In this document: positions 23,708 to 31,977 of the stretch, in pieces | How the letters are laid out: every line of letters begins with the position of its first letter | How positions within the stretch are numbered: position 1 is the first letter of the stretch | Assembly: GCF_014648695.1 (NCBI RefSeq) | Contig: NZ_BMRP01000016.1 | Coordinates: 123,720 to 187,719 of the forward strand | DNA length: 64,000 nucleotides | Reading direction: 5' to 3' | DNA from: Streptomyces albospinus | GTDB taxonomy: Bacteria; Actinomycetota; Actinomycetes; Streptomycetales; Streptomycetaceae | Made by a program: the position numbers and the translations under genes | The notes under the pieces: generated by a model | The model's input: the letters and a program-made list of their open reading frames with translations, nothing else | What the model was told of the DNA's origin: nothing | Databases searched by the model: none

Positions 23708-25033
23708 CTACGCCTGTCGAACGTATTCGGTGCTGGGCCTCTCGTCGGTCACGACATCGACGTCTTCACCTTGTAGCAAGGCCGGGCGTCGGCTGTTCGG
23801 ATCGGCGCCACCGCAGGCCCGCGCACCGATGCCCTGATGACCGGCCAGGTGTGGAACATGACGCGCCATCAGAACGGTCCGGCCGTTGGTCGCCCTCCTG
23901 CCCGTGCTGCCGCGTGATGGTGCGCTACCGCCACACCCTCGACGCTCGGGGGCAGCAGCATTCAAGCCCTTCCTGGGGTAACCGACGTCTGCCCTTCCGT
24001 CCCTGACATCTTCGATGAGCAGGCCATGCTTCGGGTCGATGTACCGCTGACCCCCGCCGTCGCCACCGGTGCGGCGGTGTTTTTTCAGCCGCGCGCCGAG
24101 GCCGAAGGCGGCGGCGCATGCGGCGAGCACGCCCACGGCCAGCAGGATGAGATCCCTGGTGTCCTGGCCGGCGGCCGAGGTCTTGCCGACGATCGTGGAC
24201 TTCGTCGACCTCGGCGTCGCACGGGTGGGGTTCGTCGCCGGTGGGGTGCTGGAAGCCCTGGGGCTCGGGTTGCCGGGCGTGGTCGCGATGTGGGTTGTGG
24301 GACCGGTGCCCTGTGACCTCGTCGGTTGGGGAACGGCAGCGCCCACCGATCCGCTCGTCGGCCTCGGAGCGGCGGAGGCCACCGATCCGGTCGAAGGGCT
24401 CGGAGGGGCGGAGGGCGCCGAACTCGGCTTCGTGATGTCGAAGGACGTCACGACATTGCTTTGGCCGGCGTTCAGGGTGCACGGCGCGTCGCCCGCGAGT
24501 GTCATGGTGCCGGTCGCGTTCTTCGCGAGGAGATGGAGGGTGAGGTTGCCGGCGGTGACCGTTCCGTGGCCTGGATGGCTGAAGGTGCGCGTGGTCGCGC
24601 CGGCGGTTGCCGTGACGTTGAAGGGACCAGATGCCGGGACGCCGGTCGTGGCCATGTGGAAGGGGACCGTGACGTCGAAGTCATCCTGTGGCGCGGCCAC
24701 ATGGGCCCTCGCGTCCACCGTGCCCCCGAGGGTCTTCATGCCGACCCTGTTGAGCCACTGGGTGAAACTCGCGCCCACCGTCGCCACCGCGTTGACGGCG
24801 ATGGGCTTGCTGGGCGCGCCGACCGCGACCGAATTCGGGATGTCCGAGTGGATCTCCGCCGTGAAAGGCTGATCGCCGATCAGGAGCGACGAGCACGTAT
24901 AGCCGAATGTGGGCGACGGCTGCGCGGCAGCCGCTCCGGCTCCGATAGTGCCCACCAACCCGCTTGCCGCTGCCGAAGCCGTGGCGACCGCAAGAATGAT
25001 CCTCATCCTTGGCCTGCCGCACCTGACGCTCAT
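23708..25033 (-). CDS. DUF6801 secreted protein with an aberrant C-terminal extension
   Basis: The 441-residue frame has a signal peptide, then a DUF6801-like domain (YTCSSLLIGDQPFTAEIHSD, VAVGAPSKPIAVNAVATVG), a Ser/Pro/Thr-rich linker and a C-terminal membrane helix (DLILLAVGVLAACAAAFGLG) with a KKHRR stop-transfer. Relatives usually end soon after that. Here about 110 more residues follow with no coherent pattern, so the original stop seems lost by rearrangement near 24080. Tandem palindromic repeats lie upstream of the start (25094-25133). Confidence 0.7.
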   Translation of the reverse strand: MSVRCGRPRMRIILAVATASAAASGLVGTIGAGAAAAQPSPTFGYTCSSLLIGDQPFTAEIHSDIPNSVAVGAPSKPIAVNAVATVGASFTQWLNRVGMKTLGGTVDARAHVAAPQDDFDVTVPFHMATTGVPASGPFNVTATAGATTRTFSHPGHGTVTAGNLTLHLLAKNATGTMTLAGDAPCTLNAGQSNVVTSFDITKPSSAPSAPPSPSTGSVASAAPRPTSGSVGAAVPQPTRSQGTGPTTHIATTPGNPSPRASSTPPATNPTRATPRSTKSTIVGKTSAAGQDTRDLILLAVGVLAACAAAFGLGARLKKHRRTGGDGGGQRYIDPKHGLLIEDVRDGRADVGYPRKGLNAAAPERRGCGGSAPSRGSTGRRATNGRTVLMARHVPHLAGHQGIGARACGGADPNSRRPALLQGEDVDVVTDERPSTEYVRQA

Positions 25034-25093
25034 GAGTTAGCCCCCCGTCCGCTGTTCGGGTGTGCGATTATGGAACGACTCTCTTTTCCTGAG

Positions 25094-25133
25094 GCTCAGC
25101 ATGCTGCTCAGAAAGCTCAGCATGCTGCTCAGA
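25094..25133. repeat. Two 19-bp direct repeats with internal palindrome
   Basis: GCTCAGCATGCTGCTCAGA occurs at 25094-25112 and 25115-25133, a 21-base period. Each copy contains the perfect palindrome CAGCATGCTG. The period of two helical turns and the position 60-100 bases upstream of the DUF6801 gene suggest paired operators. Confidence 0.6.
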
Positions 25134-25252
25134 TCGCGTGCCCCGTGCCGGATCTGCGGCGCCCGGATGATTTCTCTCAGCGGGGCACGTGACGTTGTTC
25201 GGAAGACGCGGCTCAAGGCGGCTCCGGTTCCGTGAGGAACTTGGCGCACCGC

Positions 25253-25265
25253 TCGGACACGCCCC
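25253..25265. repeat. IS-end-like motif copy 3
   Basis: TCGGACACGCCCC matches the motif at 22578-22590 over its first twelve bases, in a gap without genes. Confidence 0.4.
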
Positions 25266-25839
25266 AAAGGACCTTGCTGGTGGGCATCTTCCAGGGCGGC
25301 AATCAGCCATCTGAGCAATGGTTGAGCAAGGGTCCCGACGGCCGCAGCCCCCCCGCACGGCAGGTGCCGTACCGCCGGATGCGAGGCATGGCCGTGGCGT
25401 ATCTTCCCCCTCCGCGCAGACTTGCCCTCTCCGGCTCATGGCTGACCATCCATCAGGGATCTCGGACCTGCGCGTACATCTGTACTCACCGATGTTCGGT
25501 GCACTGCGCCGAGCCCCAGCCGGCGGCCCTGACCAGTCGGCCCGGGTCCTGACGCGGGGTCAGGTCAGGTGGGGCGGAGCGCGGTGGCGGTCGCGGTCGC
25601 GTTCGACGAACAGGTAGGGCGTCGGCCTGCTTGAGAGGGGCCTGGGGCGACGCCGACCGCCCAGACAGACCGGGCGCCCGTGTCGCCCGACCCGCTCCTC
25701 ATCGACCACCTCCAGCAACTCCGGGGCGAGCACTGCCATCACGTCATGGGGGAGTATCGCTTGCCGAACCGGCTGACCGTGGACACAGGTATGGCTACTC
25801 TGAAAGCCGGCTGTGTTGCGGGAAAGAGGGGGGCCTCTG

Positions 25840-26253
25840 TTGGTTGAGATCGACACTGTGCTCGGCCAGGTCGTGCCTGCGGTTGAAGCGGCGGTGGGTG
25901 CGTACGGCGTCGGCGTGCTGACCAGAGCCGAGGACGAGGCGGCCGGAGCGACGGTGCGGCTGGGGCAGCGGCTGCTCGCCCGGATCCTGCACCGTGGCAC
26001 CGACACCGCGTCGATCGAGGCCGCCGTCACCGACCTGGCGGAGAGCAGTGAGGACCCGGACGTACTGAACGCACTGCGCTGGCAGATCAAAAAGGTCCTG
26101 AGGGACGACCCGCAGTTTGCCGAGGAGTTGTCGGCGACGCTGCCGGAGCGCCCGGCCGTACAGGCCTCCGGCAAGGGCAGCGTGGCGGTCGGCAGGGACA
26201 ACAACGGGATCATCTCCACCGGCGAGGGCGCGAGGAACATCCTGCACCGATGA
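25840..26253 (+). CDS. Small partner protein of the NACHT NTPase
   Basis: The 137-residue product starts at TTG 25840, eight bases after a G-rich ribosome site. It is mostly helical (residues 1-100) and ends in a Gly/Asn-rich motif, SGKGSVAVGRDNNGIISTGEG (about 111-130). The following gene product begins with a very similar motif (ERSVSVGGDNFGVVNTGD). Its stop overlaps the next start by four bases (ATGA), so the two are translationally coupled. I know no biochemical role. The shared motif suggests that the two proteins recognise the same partner or each other. Confidence 0.7.
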   Translation: MVEIDTVLGQVVPAVEAAVGAYGVGVLTRAEDEAAGATVRLGQRLLARILHRGTDTASIEAAVTDLAESSEDPDVLNALRWQIKKVLRDDPQFAEELSATLPERPAVQASGKGSVAVGRDNNGIISTGEGARNILHR

Positions 26254-28715
26254 ACACCGGGCCCGATCCACAGGACCGCACCGCTCGCACCCCTGACCGG
26301 GCCGACGGTGAACGGTCGGTCTCGGTCGGGGGTGACAACTTCGGCGTGGTGAATACCGGCGACCACCCGGTCACCCTGCTCTTCGCCGGAGGGGTCTCTG
26401 CCGAGGGCGCGCTGGCCGAGCTGGCCGATCAGCTCGTGGATGCAGTGCGATCCGGGCGCCCCTCCGTCGATGAAGAGCTGGCCCACAAGGCCGATCTGCT
26501 GGCGGATGAGGTCGACGCGCGCCTGCAGAATGACGAGGAACAACTGCGGTTACAGGACCGGAGCCAGCTGACTGTGCACTGGCGACCGGTGCCAGGGAAA
26601 GCGCCCGGCCGCGCGGAAGACGTCCGCAACGTCCCGGCTGGGGCACCGGATGTTCCCTCGCTGGACCTGTGCCGACTGGACGAGATCATGGCCGTCCACG
26701 AGCGGGCAGAGCTCCGCTGGCTGATGGTGCTGGGACGGGAAGGCTCGGGGAAGAGCGTCCTGGCCCTGCAATTCGCGCTGAACCGCCTCAAAGAGCGTCC
26801 TCGCGCCCGCAAGGCGCCGGTGCCGGTGATCTTCAGTCTCGGATCATGGAATCCCGGCGCCACCTCGCTGCGGCGCTGGTTGATCGGCCGGCTGGAGCGG
26901 GATCACCCTTTTCTCGCCGAGGCCAGCCCCAGCGGTAAGACATGGGCCGCCGCGCTGGTGGGTGCCAAATGCGTGCTACCGATCCTGGACGGGTTCGACG
27001 AGATCGCCATCGGCCTGCGCAAACGCGCGCTGATAGCACTCAACAGCAGCACCTTGCCGCTGCTCGTGACCAGTCGCCGCACCGAAATCGAAGCTGCCGC
27101 GGAAGACAATGTGGTGCCCTCCGCCGCCGTTATCGAATTGATCGACCTCAACCTGGACGACTCCGTCACATATCTACAGAAGGCCACCGGTACAACTCCC
27201 TCCGGAGGTATGGGCGTTGCCCCCCGGGCGGGGTGGGCTTACGTCTTGAGGGAGTTGAGCCGCCGTCCCCTCACCCAGGCCAGCGCCCACCTCGCCGCCG
27301 TGCTCACCACCCCCTTGATGGTCACACTTGCCCGGTTCGTCTACGAATCCGACGCTGACCCATCGGACCTGTCCGGCCGTGACCCATCGGAACTGCTGGA
27401 CACCGAGAAGTTCGGCACCCGAGAAGCCCTTGAAAAGCACCTCTTGGACAGCTATATCCGCACTGCCTACGACCGCTTTCCCGCCAACGAGCCCGAAGCA
27501 GAAGCAGAAGCCGAAGCCGAAGCAGCAGAAGAAAACCGGCGCTGGGATGCCGAACGCGCCCAGCACTGGCTCGGCTACCTCGCCGCACATCTGACGGAAC
27601 TCAATACGCCCGACATCGAATGGTGGCGGCTGGGGACCACCGTGAGGCTGCGCTGGCGCATGCTGCGGGTCGGGGTCACGGTCGGCATCGCGTCCGGCCT
27701 CGTGGCCGGGCTCGTGTACGGGGCCGAGGTCGGGCTCTTGCACGGGCCCGCGTACGGGCTCGGGGCGGCAGGCCTCACCGGCCCGTTGAACGGGCTCGCG
27801 ATGGGTCTGACCTTCGGGTTCATGCACGGGTTCGTCACGAAGATGGATGTCGGCGGCCCGATGTTCGAACCGTCGCTCATGGAGATCAAGCTTCAGGGCT
27901 GGACGAAGAACGGGACGAAGACAAGACTGCGGAAGAGCCTCCGCCCCAGAGTCACGCGCGGGCTCGCCGGTGGTCTCCTGTTCGGGCTCCTGTGGGCGCT
28001 CGGAAGCGCGGCCTTGATGGCCCTCCTGGGTGTCCCCGGGCCCGCGATCGCGATGAGTGCGGGGGAAGAGCTCGCGGTCGGGATCGGCCTGGGGTTTGCG
28101 ATAGGGCTCATCGCCGCGCTCGGGGCCGGGTTCGAGACTGTCATCCCGAGAGAGAAACACGCCCTCCCGTCATACCTGTTGAACACGAACCGCACCACCG
28201 TACTCAAGCAGATGCTCACCATCGGGCTCGTGATCGGGTCCGGGTACGGGATCATGTTCGGGCTCGCGAACAGTGCCCTGACCGGACTCGGGGCCGGACT
28301 GGTGGCCGGATCCATGATCGCGCTCGGGGCCGCCACCATGACCGCCTGGGGCCGTTGGGTAGTCCTGGCCCGAATCTGGCTGCCCCTGACGGGAAGGTTG
28401 CCGAGGGACCTGGACGCGTTCTTGCAGGACGCCTACGCGCGAGGCATCCTGCGTCAGGTCGGAGTGGTCTACCAGTTCCGCCACGTCCAGCTCCGGGACC
28501 ACCTGTGCGATGTCTACCGGAAAGGCCTCGAAGGCTCCCGCCCTGGCCCAGGGCCGGCGCATCCGCCTGATGAGCCCGAGTCTCCTCGTGCAGTGGGCAG
28601 TCCGAGTGCGACCACGGATCCCCGTATGCGCCGCGCCGCACAGCACCACGGCCGGCCCGCCGGACCGGACGCACCACTCGACACCGAGCGGGGTACCAGA
28701 GCGGCACCACCGTGA
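26250..28715 (+). CDS. Membrane-embedded NACHT-domain NTPase
   Basis: This 821-residue protein has the GxxVxTG motif near residues 21-38, a NACHT/STAND NTPase core, and a multi-pass C-terminal half. The core has Walker A GREGSGKS (162-169), Walker B LPILDGFDE (243-251) and LLVTSRRTE (271-279). A Glu-Ala run (PEAEAEAEAEAAEEN, about 410-425) precedes repeated Gly/Leu-rich membrane helices (VGVTVGIASGLVAGLVYGAE, GLAGGLLFGLLWALGSAAL, TIGLVIGSGYGIMFGLA) and a disordered tail. NACHT proteins are signal-transducing ATPases related to NLRs; some bacterial ones act against phages. Ligand and effector action here are unknown. The membrane half could form a pore or anchor. Confidence 0.85.
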   Translation: MNTGPDPQDRTARTPDRADGERSVSVGGDNFGVVNTGDHPVTLLFAGGVSAEGALAELADQLVDAVRSGRPSVDEELAHKADLLADEVDARLQNDEEQLRLQDRSQLTVHWRPVPGKAPGRAEDVRNVPAGAPDVPSLDLCRLDEIMAVHERAELRWLMVLGREGSGKSVLALQFALNRLKERPRARKAPVPVIFSLGSWNPGATSLRRWLIGRLERDHPFLAEASPSGKTWAAALVGAKCVLPILDGFDEIAIGLRKRALIALNSSTLPLLVTSRRTEIEAAAEDNVVPSAAVIELIDLNLDDSVTYLQKATGTTPSGGMGVAPRAGWAYVLRELSRRPLTQASAHLAAVLTTPLMVTLARFVYESDADPSDLSGRDPSELLDTEKFGTREALEKHLLDSYIRTAYDRFPANEPEAEAEAEAEAAEENRRWDAERAQHWLGYLAAHLTELNTPDIEWWRLGTTVRLRWRMLRVGVTVGIASGLVAGLVYGAEVGLLHGPAYGLGAAGLTGPLNGLAMGLTFGFMHGFVTKMDVGGPMFEPSLMEIKLQGWTKNGTKTRLRKSLRPRVTRGLAGGLLFGLLWALGSAALMALLGVPGPAIAMSAGEELAVGIGLGFAIGLIAALGAGFETVIPREKHALPSYLLNTNRTTVLKQMLTIGLVIGSGYGIMFGLANSALTGLGAGLVAGSMIALGAATMTAWGRWVVLARIWLPLTGRLPRDLDAFLQDAYARGILRQVGVVYQFRHVQLRDHLCDVYRKGLEGSRPGPGPAHPPDEPESPRAVGSPSATTDPRMRRAAQHHGRPAGPDAPLDTERGTRAAPP

Positions 28716-28849
28716 GCACACTCCACGTCCTGCTCGACGAACGTCCGGCGACCGCACTCCGACGTCCCGCAAAAGGTCCGTGACGCAACGTCATACGGCC
28801 ACAAGAAGTGGATCAGAGCCGCTTGGCATGGCCGCCGTCACCCCTTGAT

Positions 28850-28873
28850 GCCCACCCGCAGAGGGCGGGTGGC
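28850..28873. terminator. Hairpin between convergent operons
   Basis: CCACCCGC (28852-28859) pairs with GCGGGTGG (28865-28872) across a five-base loop; one further G-C pair is possible with a bulge. It lies between the NACHT gene and the convergent ligase gene. Confidence 0.6.
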
Positions 28874-28904
28874 AGATCTCCGCGGTGCACCAGAACTGCC
28901 GAAG

Positions 28905-30497
28905 TCAGCTCGAACTCGGGTGGTGTGACTGGGACAGTGACGCGGCCAGCCGGGGGCGCAGCACCTTTCCGGTGGCGGTGCGCGGTATCTCCGGTACCGG
29001 CACTACGCGTGAAGGCAGTACTGCCTGGGGGAACCTCGCCTGCAATGCGGCCCGAGCACCCGCTACGTCCGTGGCGGTATCGAGTACCACGGCCGCGATG
29101 ATGCTCTCTCCTGTGAACCTGTCCGGGACCGTGACGCAGGCCGCGTCGCGTACTTCCGGAAGGGCGCGAAGGACTCGGTCCATCTCCTCCAGCGACACGG
29201 TTTCCCCGGACACCTTGGCGATGTTCTTCAGCCTGCCTGTGAGTACGAAGCAGTCGCGCCCTTCCTCCTCCACCCGGTAACCCAGGTCCTGGGAGTGGAA
29301 CCACCCGTTGCGGAAGGCCTCCGCAGTGGCCTCGGCGTTGCCGGCATAGCCGGACATCACGTTGAAGCCCCGCATGCACACCTCACCCACCTGTCCGGGG
29401 CGCACTGGACGGCAATCCTCATCAAGTACCGCCACTTCGTTACCGTAGACAGCCACACCGATCGAGGGGATGTCCGGATCCAGCATGAGCCGCCGGTAGG
29501 TTTCCCCGGACAGGTTCGTCGGCATCGTGGTGGAGAAGTTCGTGGTTTCGGAAAGACCGTAGGCCTGGAGCACCCGGGCACCGAGCCTGTTGGCGACCGA
29601 GCGGGCGGTGCGTGTGGTCAGAGGGGCCGCTGCCGAGACGAAGTAGTCGAAGTCCCCCGGTACGTCAGGGCCGCGCCACATTTCCGCGAGCGCTTCGAGT
29701 ACGCCCGGTACCACGCTCGCGATGCGCGGACGGTAGTGCCGCAGCATCTTCGGGTAGTTCATCGGCGAGAACGACTCGGCGAGAATCGTGTGCGCCCCGG
29801 CCATCATGGTGCCCAGGACGGTGAAGTGGGCACCGTTGACGTGGTGGATGGGCAGGCATCCCAGCACCCGGTCACCGGCGGCGAGACCGTGGTGGCGTCG
29901 CACTGCCTCGGCATTGGCCACCGCGTTGACGTGTGACTGAGCGACAATCTTGGACGCCGCGGTGGAGCCGGACGTCGCGAAGTACAGAGCGTCAGCGGTC
30001 GGGTCGACAGGTGGCAGCGGTAGCACCCGCTCCGCCAGGTCTTCCCAGTGCGGCAGTGTGGTGGAGTCCGCGCACGGCGCGTCGGTGCCGGGTGCTCGGA
30101 GCACGGCCAGCGCGCCGACGGCCTGGAGTTGCTCGGCGCGGCGTTCCGGCGGATCGGAAGGTCCGAGCATGAGCAGGCCGAACCCGGCGCGCAGCACGCC
30201 CAGTACCGCCAGGACCGATGGCACGTCGTTCGTCGGCGCGAGTGCGAGCACGGCCGGGCGAGCGGTACCCCACTCGGCACACAGCCATCCCGCGAGCGCA
30301 CGGCTCGCGACCTCGGCGGTGCGGTAGTCCAGTGTGGTCTCTGCGCCGCTGTGTGCCACGGCGGTGATCAGTGGTGCGTTGCCCTGACGCTGTGCGAACC
30401 AGTGCAGTGCCTCGAACGGGGTACGCCACGCCGAATGGGGAAAGCTGGGGTCGACTCCCAGATACCTATGAGCGCGTATGCGGTCGGCAGACGTCAT
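28905..30497 (-). CDS. AMP-forming acyl/aryl ligase (ANL superfamily)
   Basis: The 530-residue product has the ANL layout. The P-loop is ALYFATSGSTAASKIVAQSH; the next motifs are LPIHHVNGAHFTVL, the QAYGLSETTNFSTTMPTN (A5) segment, a FHSQDLGYRVEE region, the TGRLKNIAKVSGETVSLEEM hinge and the catalytic Lys in PRTATGKVLRP. It adenylates a carboxylic acid and passes it to CoA, a carrier or an amine. The P-loop lacks the usual Gly-x-Pro-Lys spacing (AASK), but the hinge and terminal Lys are intact. As last gene of the leftward operon, 134 bases after the exporter, it is a second acid-activating enzyme besides the adenylation enzyme at 39277. Confidence 0.85.
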   Translation of the reverse strand: MTSADRIRAHRYLGVDPSFPHSAWRTPFEALHWFAQRQGNAPLITAVAHSGAETTLDYRTAEVASRALAGWLCAEWGTARPAVLALAPTNDVPSVLAVLGVLRAGFGLLMLGPSDPPERRAEQLQAVGALAVLRAPGTDAPCADSTTLPHWEDLAERVLPLPPVDPTADALYFATSGSTAASKIVAQSHVNAVANAEAVRRHHGLAAGDRVLGCLPIHHVNGAHFTVLGTMMAGAHTILAESFSPMNYPKMLRHYRPRIASVVPGVLEALAEMWRGPDVPGDFDYFVSAAAPLTTRTARSVANRLGARVLQAYGLSETTNFSTTMPTNLSGETYRRLMLDPDIPSIGVAVYGNEVAVLDEDCRPVRPGQVGEVCMRGFNVMSGYAGNAEATAEAFRNGWFHSQDLGYRVEEEGRDCFVLTGRLKNIAKVSGETVSLEEMDRVLRALPEVRDAACVTVPDRFTGESIIAAVVLDTATDVAGARAALQARFPQAVLPSRVVPVPEIPRTATGKVLRPRLAASLSQSHHPSSS

Positions 30498-30631
30498 TGA
30501 ACAGCCATCCCTCGTGGTTCACCTTGAATCCGCGCCATGCGGAAACGACCCGGCATCTCGGTACATCCATCCGTACTCGGCCGTGCACGCCGACGACGAT
30601 GTGGGCGAAGGGGGCGGCCCAGGCCCTGTCG

Positions 30632-31939
30632 TCACACTCCCCCCGGCCCTTCGGGCAGACGAAGGGAGTCCGACGACAGGGCCTCATCCCGATCGTGCGC
30701 CATGCCTGTTGCGTGGACCTGTGAGCGGCTCGGGCGCGGAAGCGGCTGTGGGCGGCGTGTCCGCTCGGCCCAGGCCACCACTGCTCCCGTGGGCAGGGTT
30801 GCCAGCAGGAACGCTCCACCCAGCACGAGCCAGCCTGGCGAGCCCCACTCGATCAGGAGGAAGGTCAGCAAGGTGGGCGCGAGCATCATGGCGGTTCCGT
30901 AACCGGTCATGACGAAACCCTGGTACTGGCCTTGCTTGCCTGTGGGGGCAAGGCCGAAGGCGATGTGCCACGAGGCCGCTGACACCAGCAGTTCGCCCCA
31001 TACGTGCATGGCGCCGGCCGCCAGCAGCAGCACGGTCGACATGACCGGCGAACCACCCGCCGAGAGTGCGAACAGGCCGCAAGCGGCGCACAGCACCACC
31101 CCTGACCACCGGGACGCCCGCACCGCACGGGGCATCGTGGTCACCCGGGAGCCGATGCGCACTTGGAACAGAACGACGCTGACCGTGTTCAGCACGAACA
31201 GGACGGTCACCATGGCCGTCGAGGCACGGGTGTATGTGGTGATCCACAGAGGCAGCACGATCTGGAGGAGCACCGAATGCATGGCGACCACAGCGCCGAG
31301 TGCGGTGAAGACCGCGAACGGGCCGTCGCGGAAGACCGCCCACCGGGGCTCGTCCGGCGGAGAGTCGGGCACCGGCGGGACCGGGGGCAGGGTCGCGAGC
31401 ATGGCTGCGGAGGCGAAGAAGCCCAGCGCATTCACGATGATGACCGTTGAGAACGCCGTGGTGGTGCCGATCTGCAAGGCGATGCTTGCTCCCGCGGCGC
31501 CGACTGCCATACCGGCGTTGTTCACCGAACGGATCATCGCCTGCGTCCGCACCACCTCTTCGCCGCCCACCAGCCCCGCGATGAGAGCTTGCTGCGCGGC
31601 CCGGGACCCGCGCTGTGCCGCGGTGAACAGGCACGCCACCAGAACGAAGACCGGGAATCCGCGCACCAGCAGGTAGCCGGACGCCGCAACGCCGTTGAGC
31701 GCCACGAGCAGGACGGCAACGCGCTGGGGACCTCGGCGGTCGGCCAGGTGCCCCACGGGCACGCCGACCAGCAGGCCTATCGCGCCCGCGATCGTCAGAC
31801 CCAAGCCCATTGCCGTGGGAGTGAGGCCGCCTACTCGGGTGAAGTAGATCGCTGAGCAGGTCACGAACGCGCCATTGCCGGCGCTCATCAGCAGGCTGGC
31901 GGTGACAAGCCTGCGGGTAGGGCCCAGTCTCGGCAACAT
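30632..31939 (-). CDS. MFS transporter, probable exporter of the cluster product
   Basis: The 435-residue product from ATG 31939 (GAAGGG upstream) has twelve hydrophobic segments and the MFS motif A loop, GHLADRRGPQRVAV, between helices 2 and 3. The long central loop (PPVPPVPDSPPDEPRW) separates two six-helix halves. It sits 38 bases after asnB in the leftward operon, the usual position for a self-resistance and export pump. The terminal 35 residues are polar and cytoplasmic. Confidence 0.87.
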   Translation of the reverse strand: MLPRLGPTRRLVTASLLMSAGNGAFVTCSAIYFTRVGGLTPTAMGLGLTIAGAIGLLVGVPVGHLADRRGPQRVAVLLVALNGVAASGYLLVRGFPVFVLVACLFTAAQRGSRAAQQALIAGLVGGEEVVRTQAMIRSVNNAGMAVGAAGASIALQIGTTTAFSTVIIVNALGFFASAAMLATLPPVPPVPDSPPDEPRWAVFRDGPFAVFTALGAVVAMHSVLLQIVLPLWITTYTRASTAMVTVLFVLNTVSVVLFQVRIGSRVTTMPRAVRASRWSGVVLCAACGLFALSAGGSPVMSTVLLLAAGAMHVWGELLVSAASWHIAFGLAPTGKQGQYQGFVMTGYGTAMMLAPTLLTFLLIEWGSPGWLVLGGAFLLATLPTGAVVAWAERTRRPQPLPRPSRSQVHATGMAHDRDEALSSDSLRLPEGPGGV

Positions 31940-31977
31940 CAATGGAATGCCCTTCTCGGGTGGTGCCCTTGACCAAT

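Larger units (their letters stand above)
25034..25839. other. 800-base gap with repeats but no supported gene
   Basis: No frame shows family resemblance. The stretch holds the 21-bp-period tandem repeat at 25094-25133 and an IS-end-like motif at 25253-25265. It also contains whatever promoter drives the NACHT pair. Confidence 0.4.

Noticed and set aside
27493..27540. GAAGCA/GAAGCC repeats as a possible microsatellite or CRISPR-like array
   Set aside because: They encode an in-frame Glu-Ala linker in the NACHT protein. There are no spacers, and the repeat is not palindromic.
28711..28782. Short rightward frame after the NACHT gene (about 23 codons)
   Set aside because: It overlaps the NACHT stop but has no ribosome site, and the residues show no pattern.
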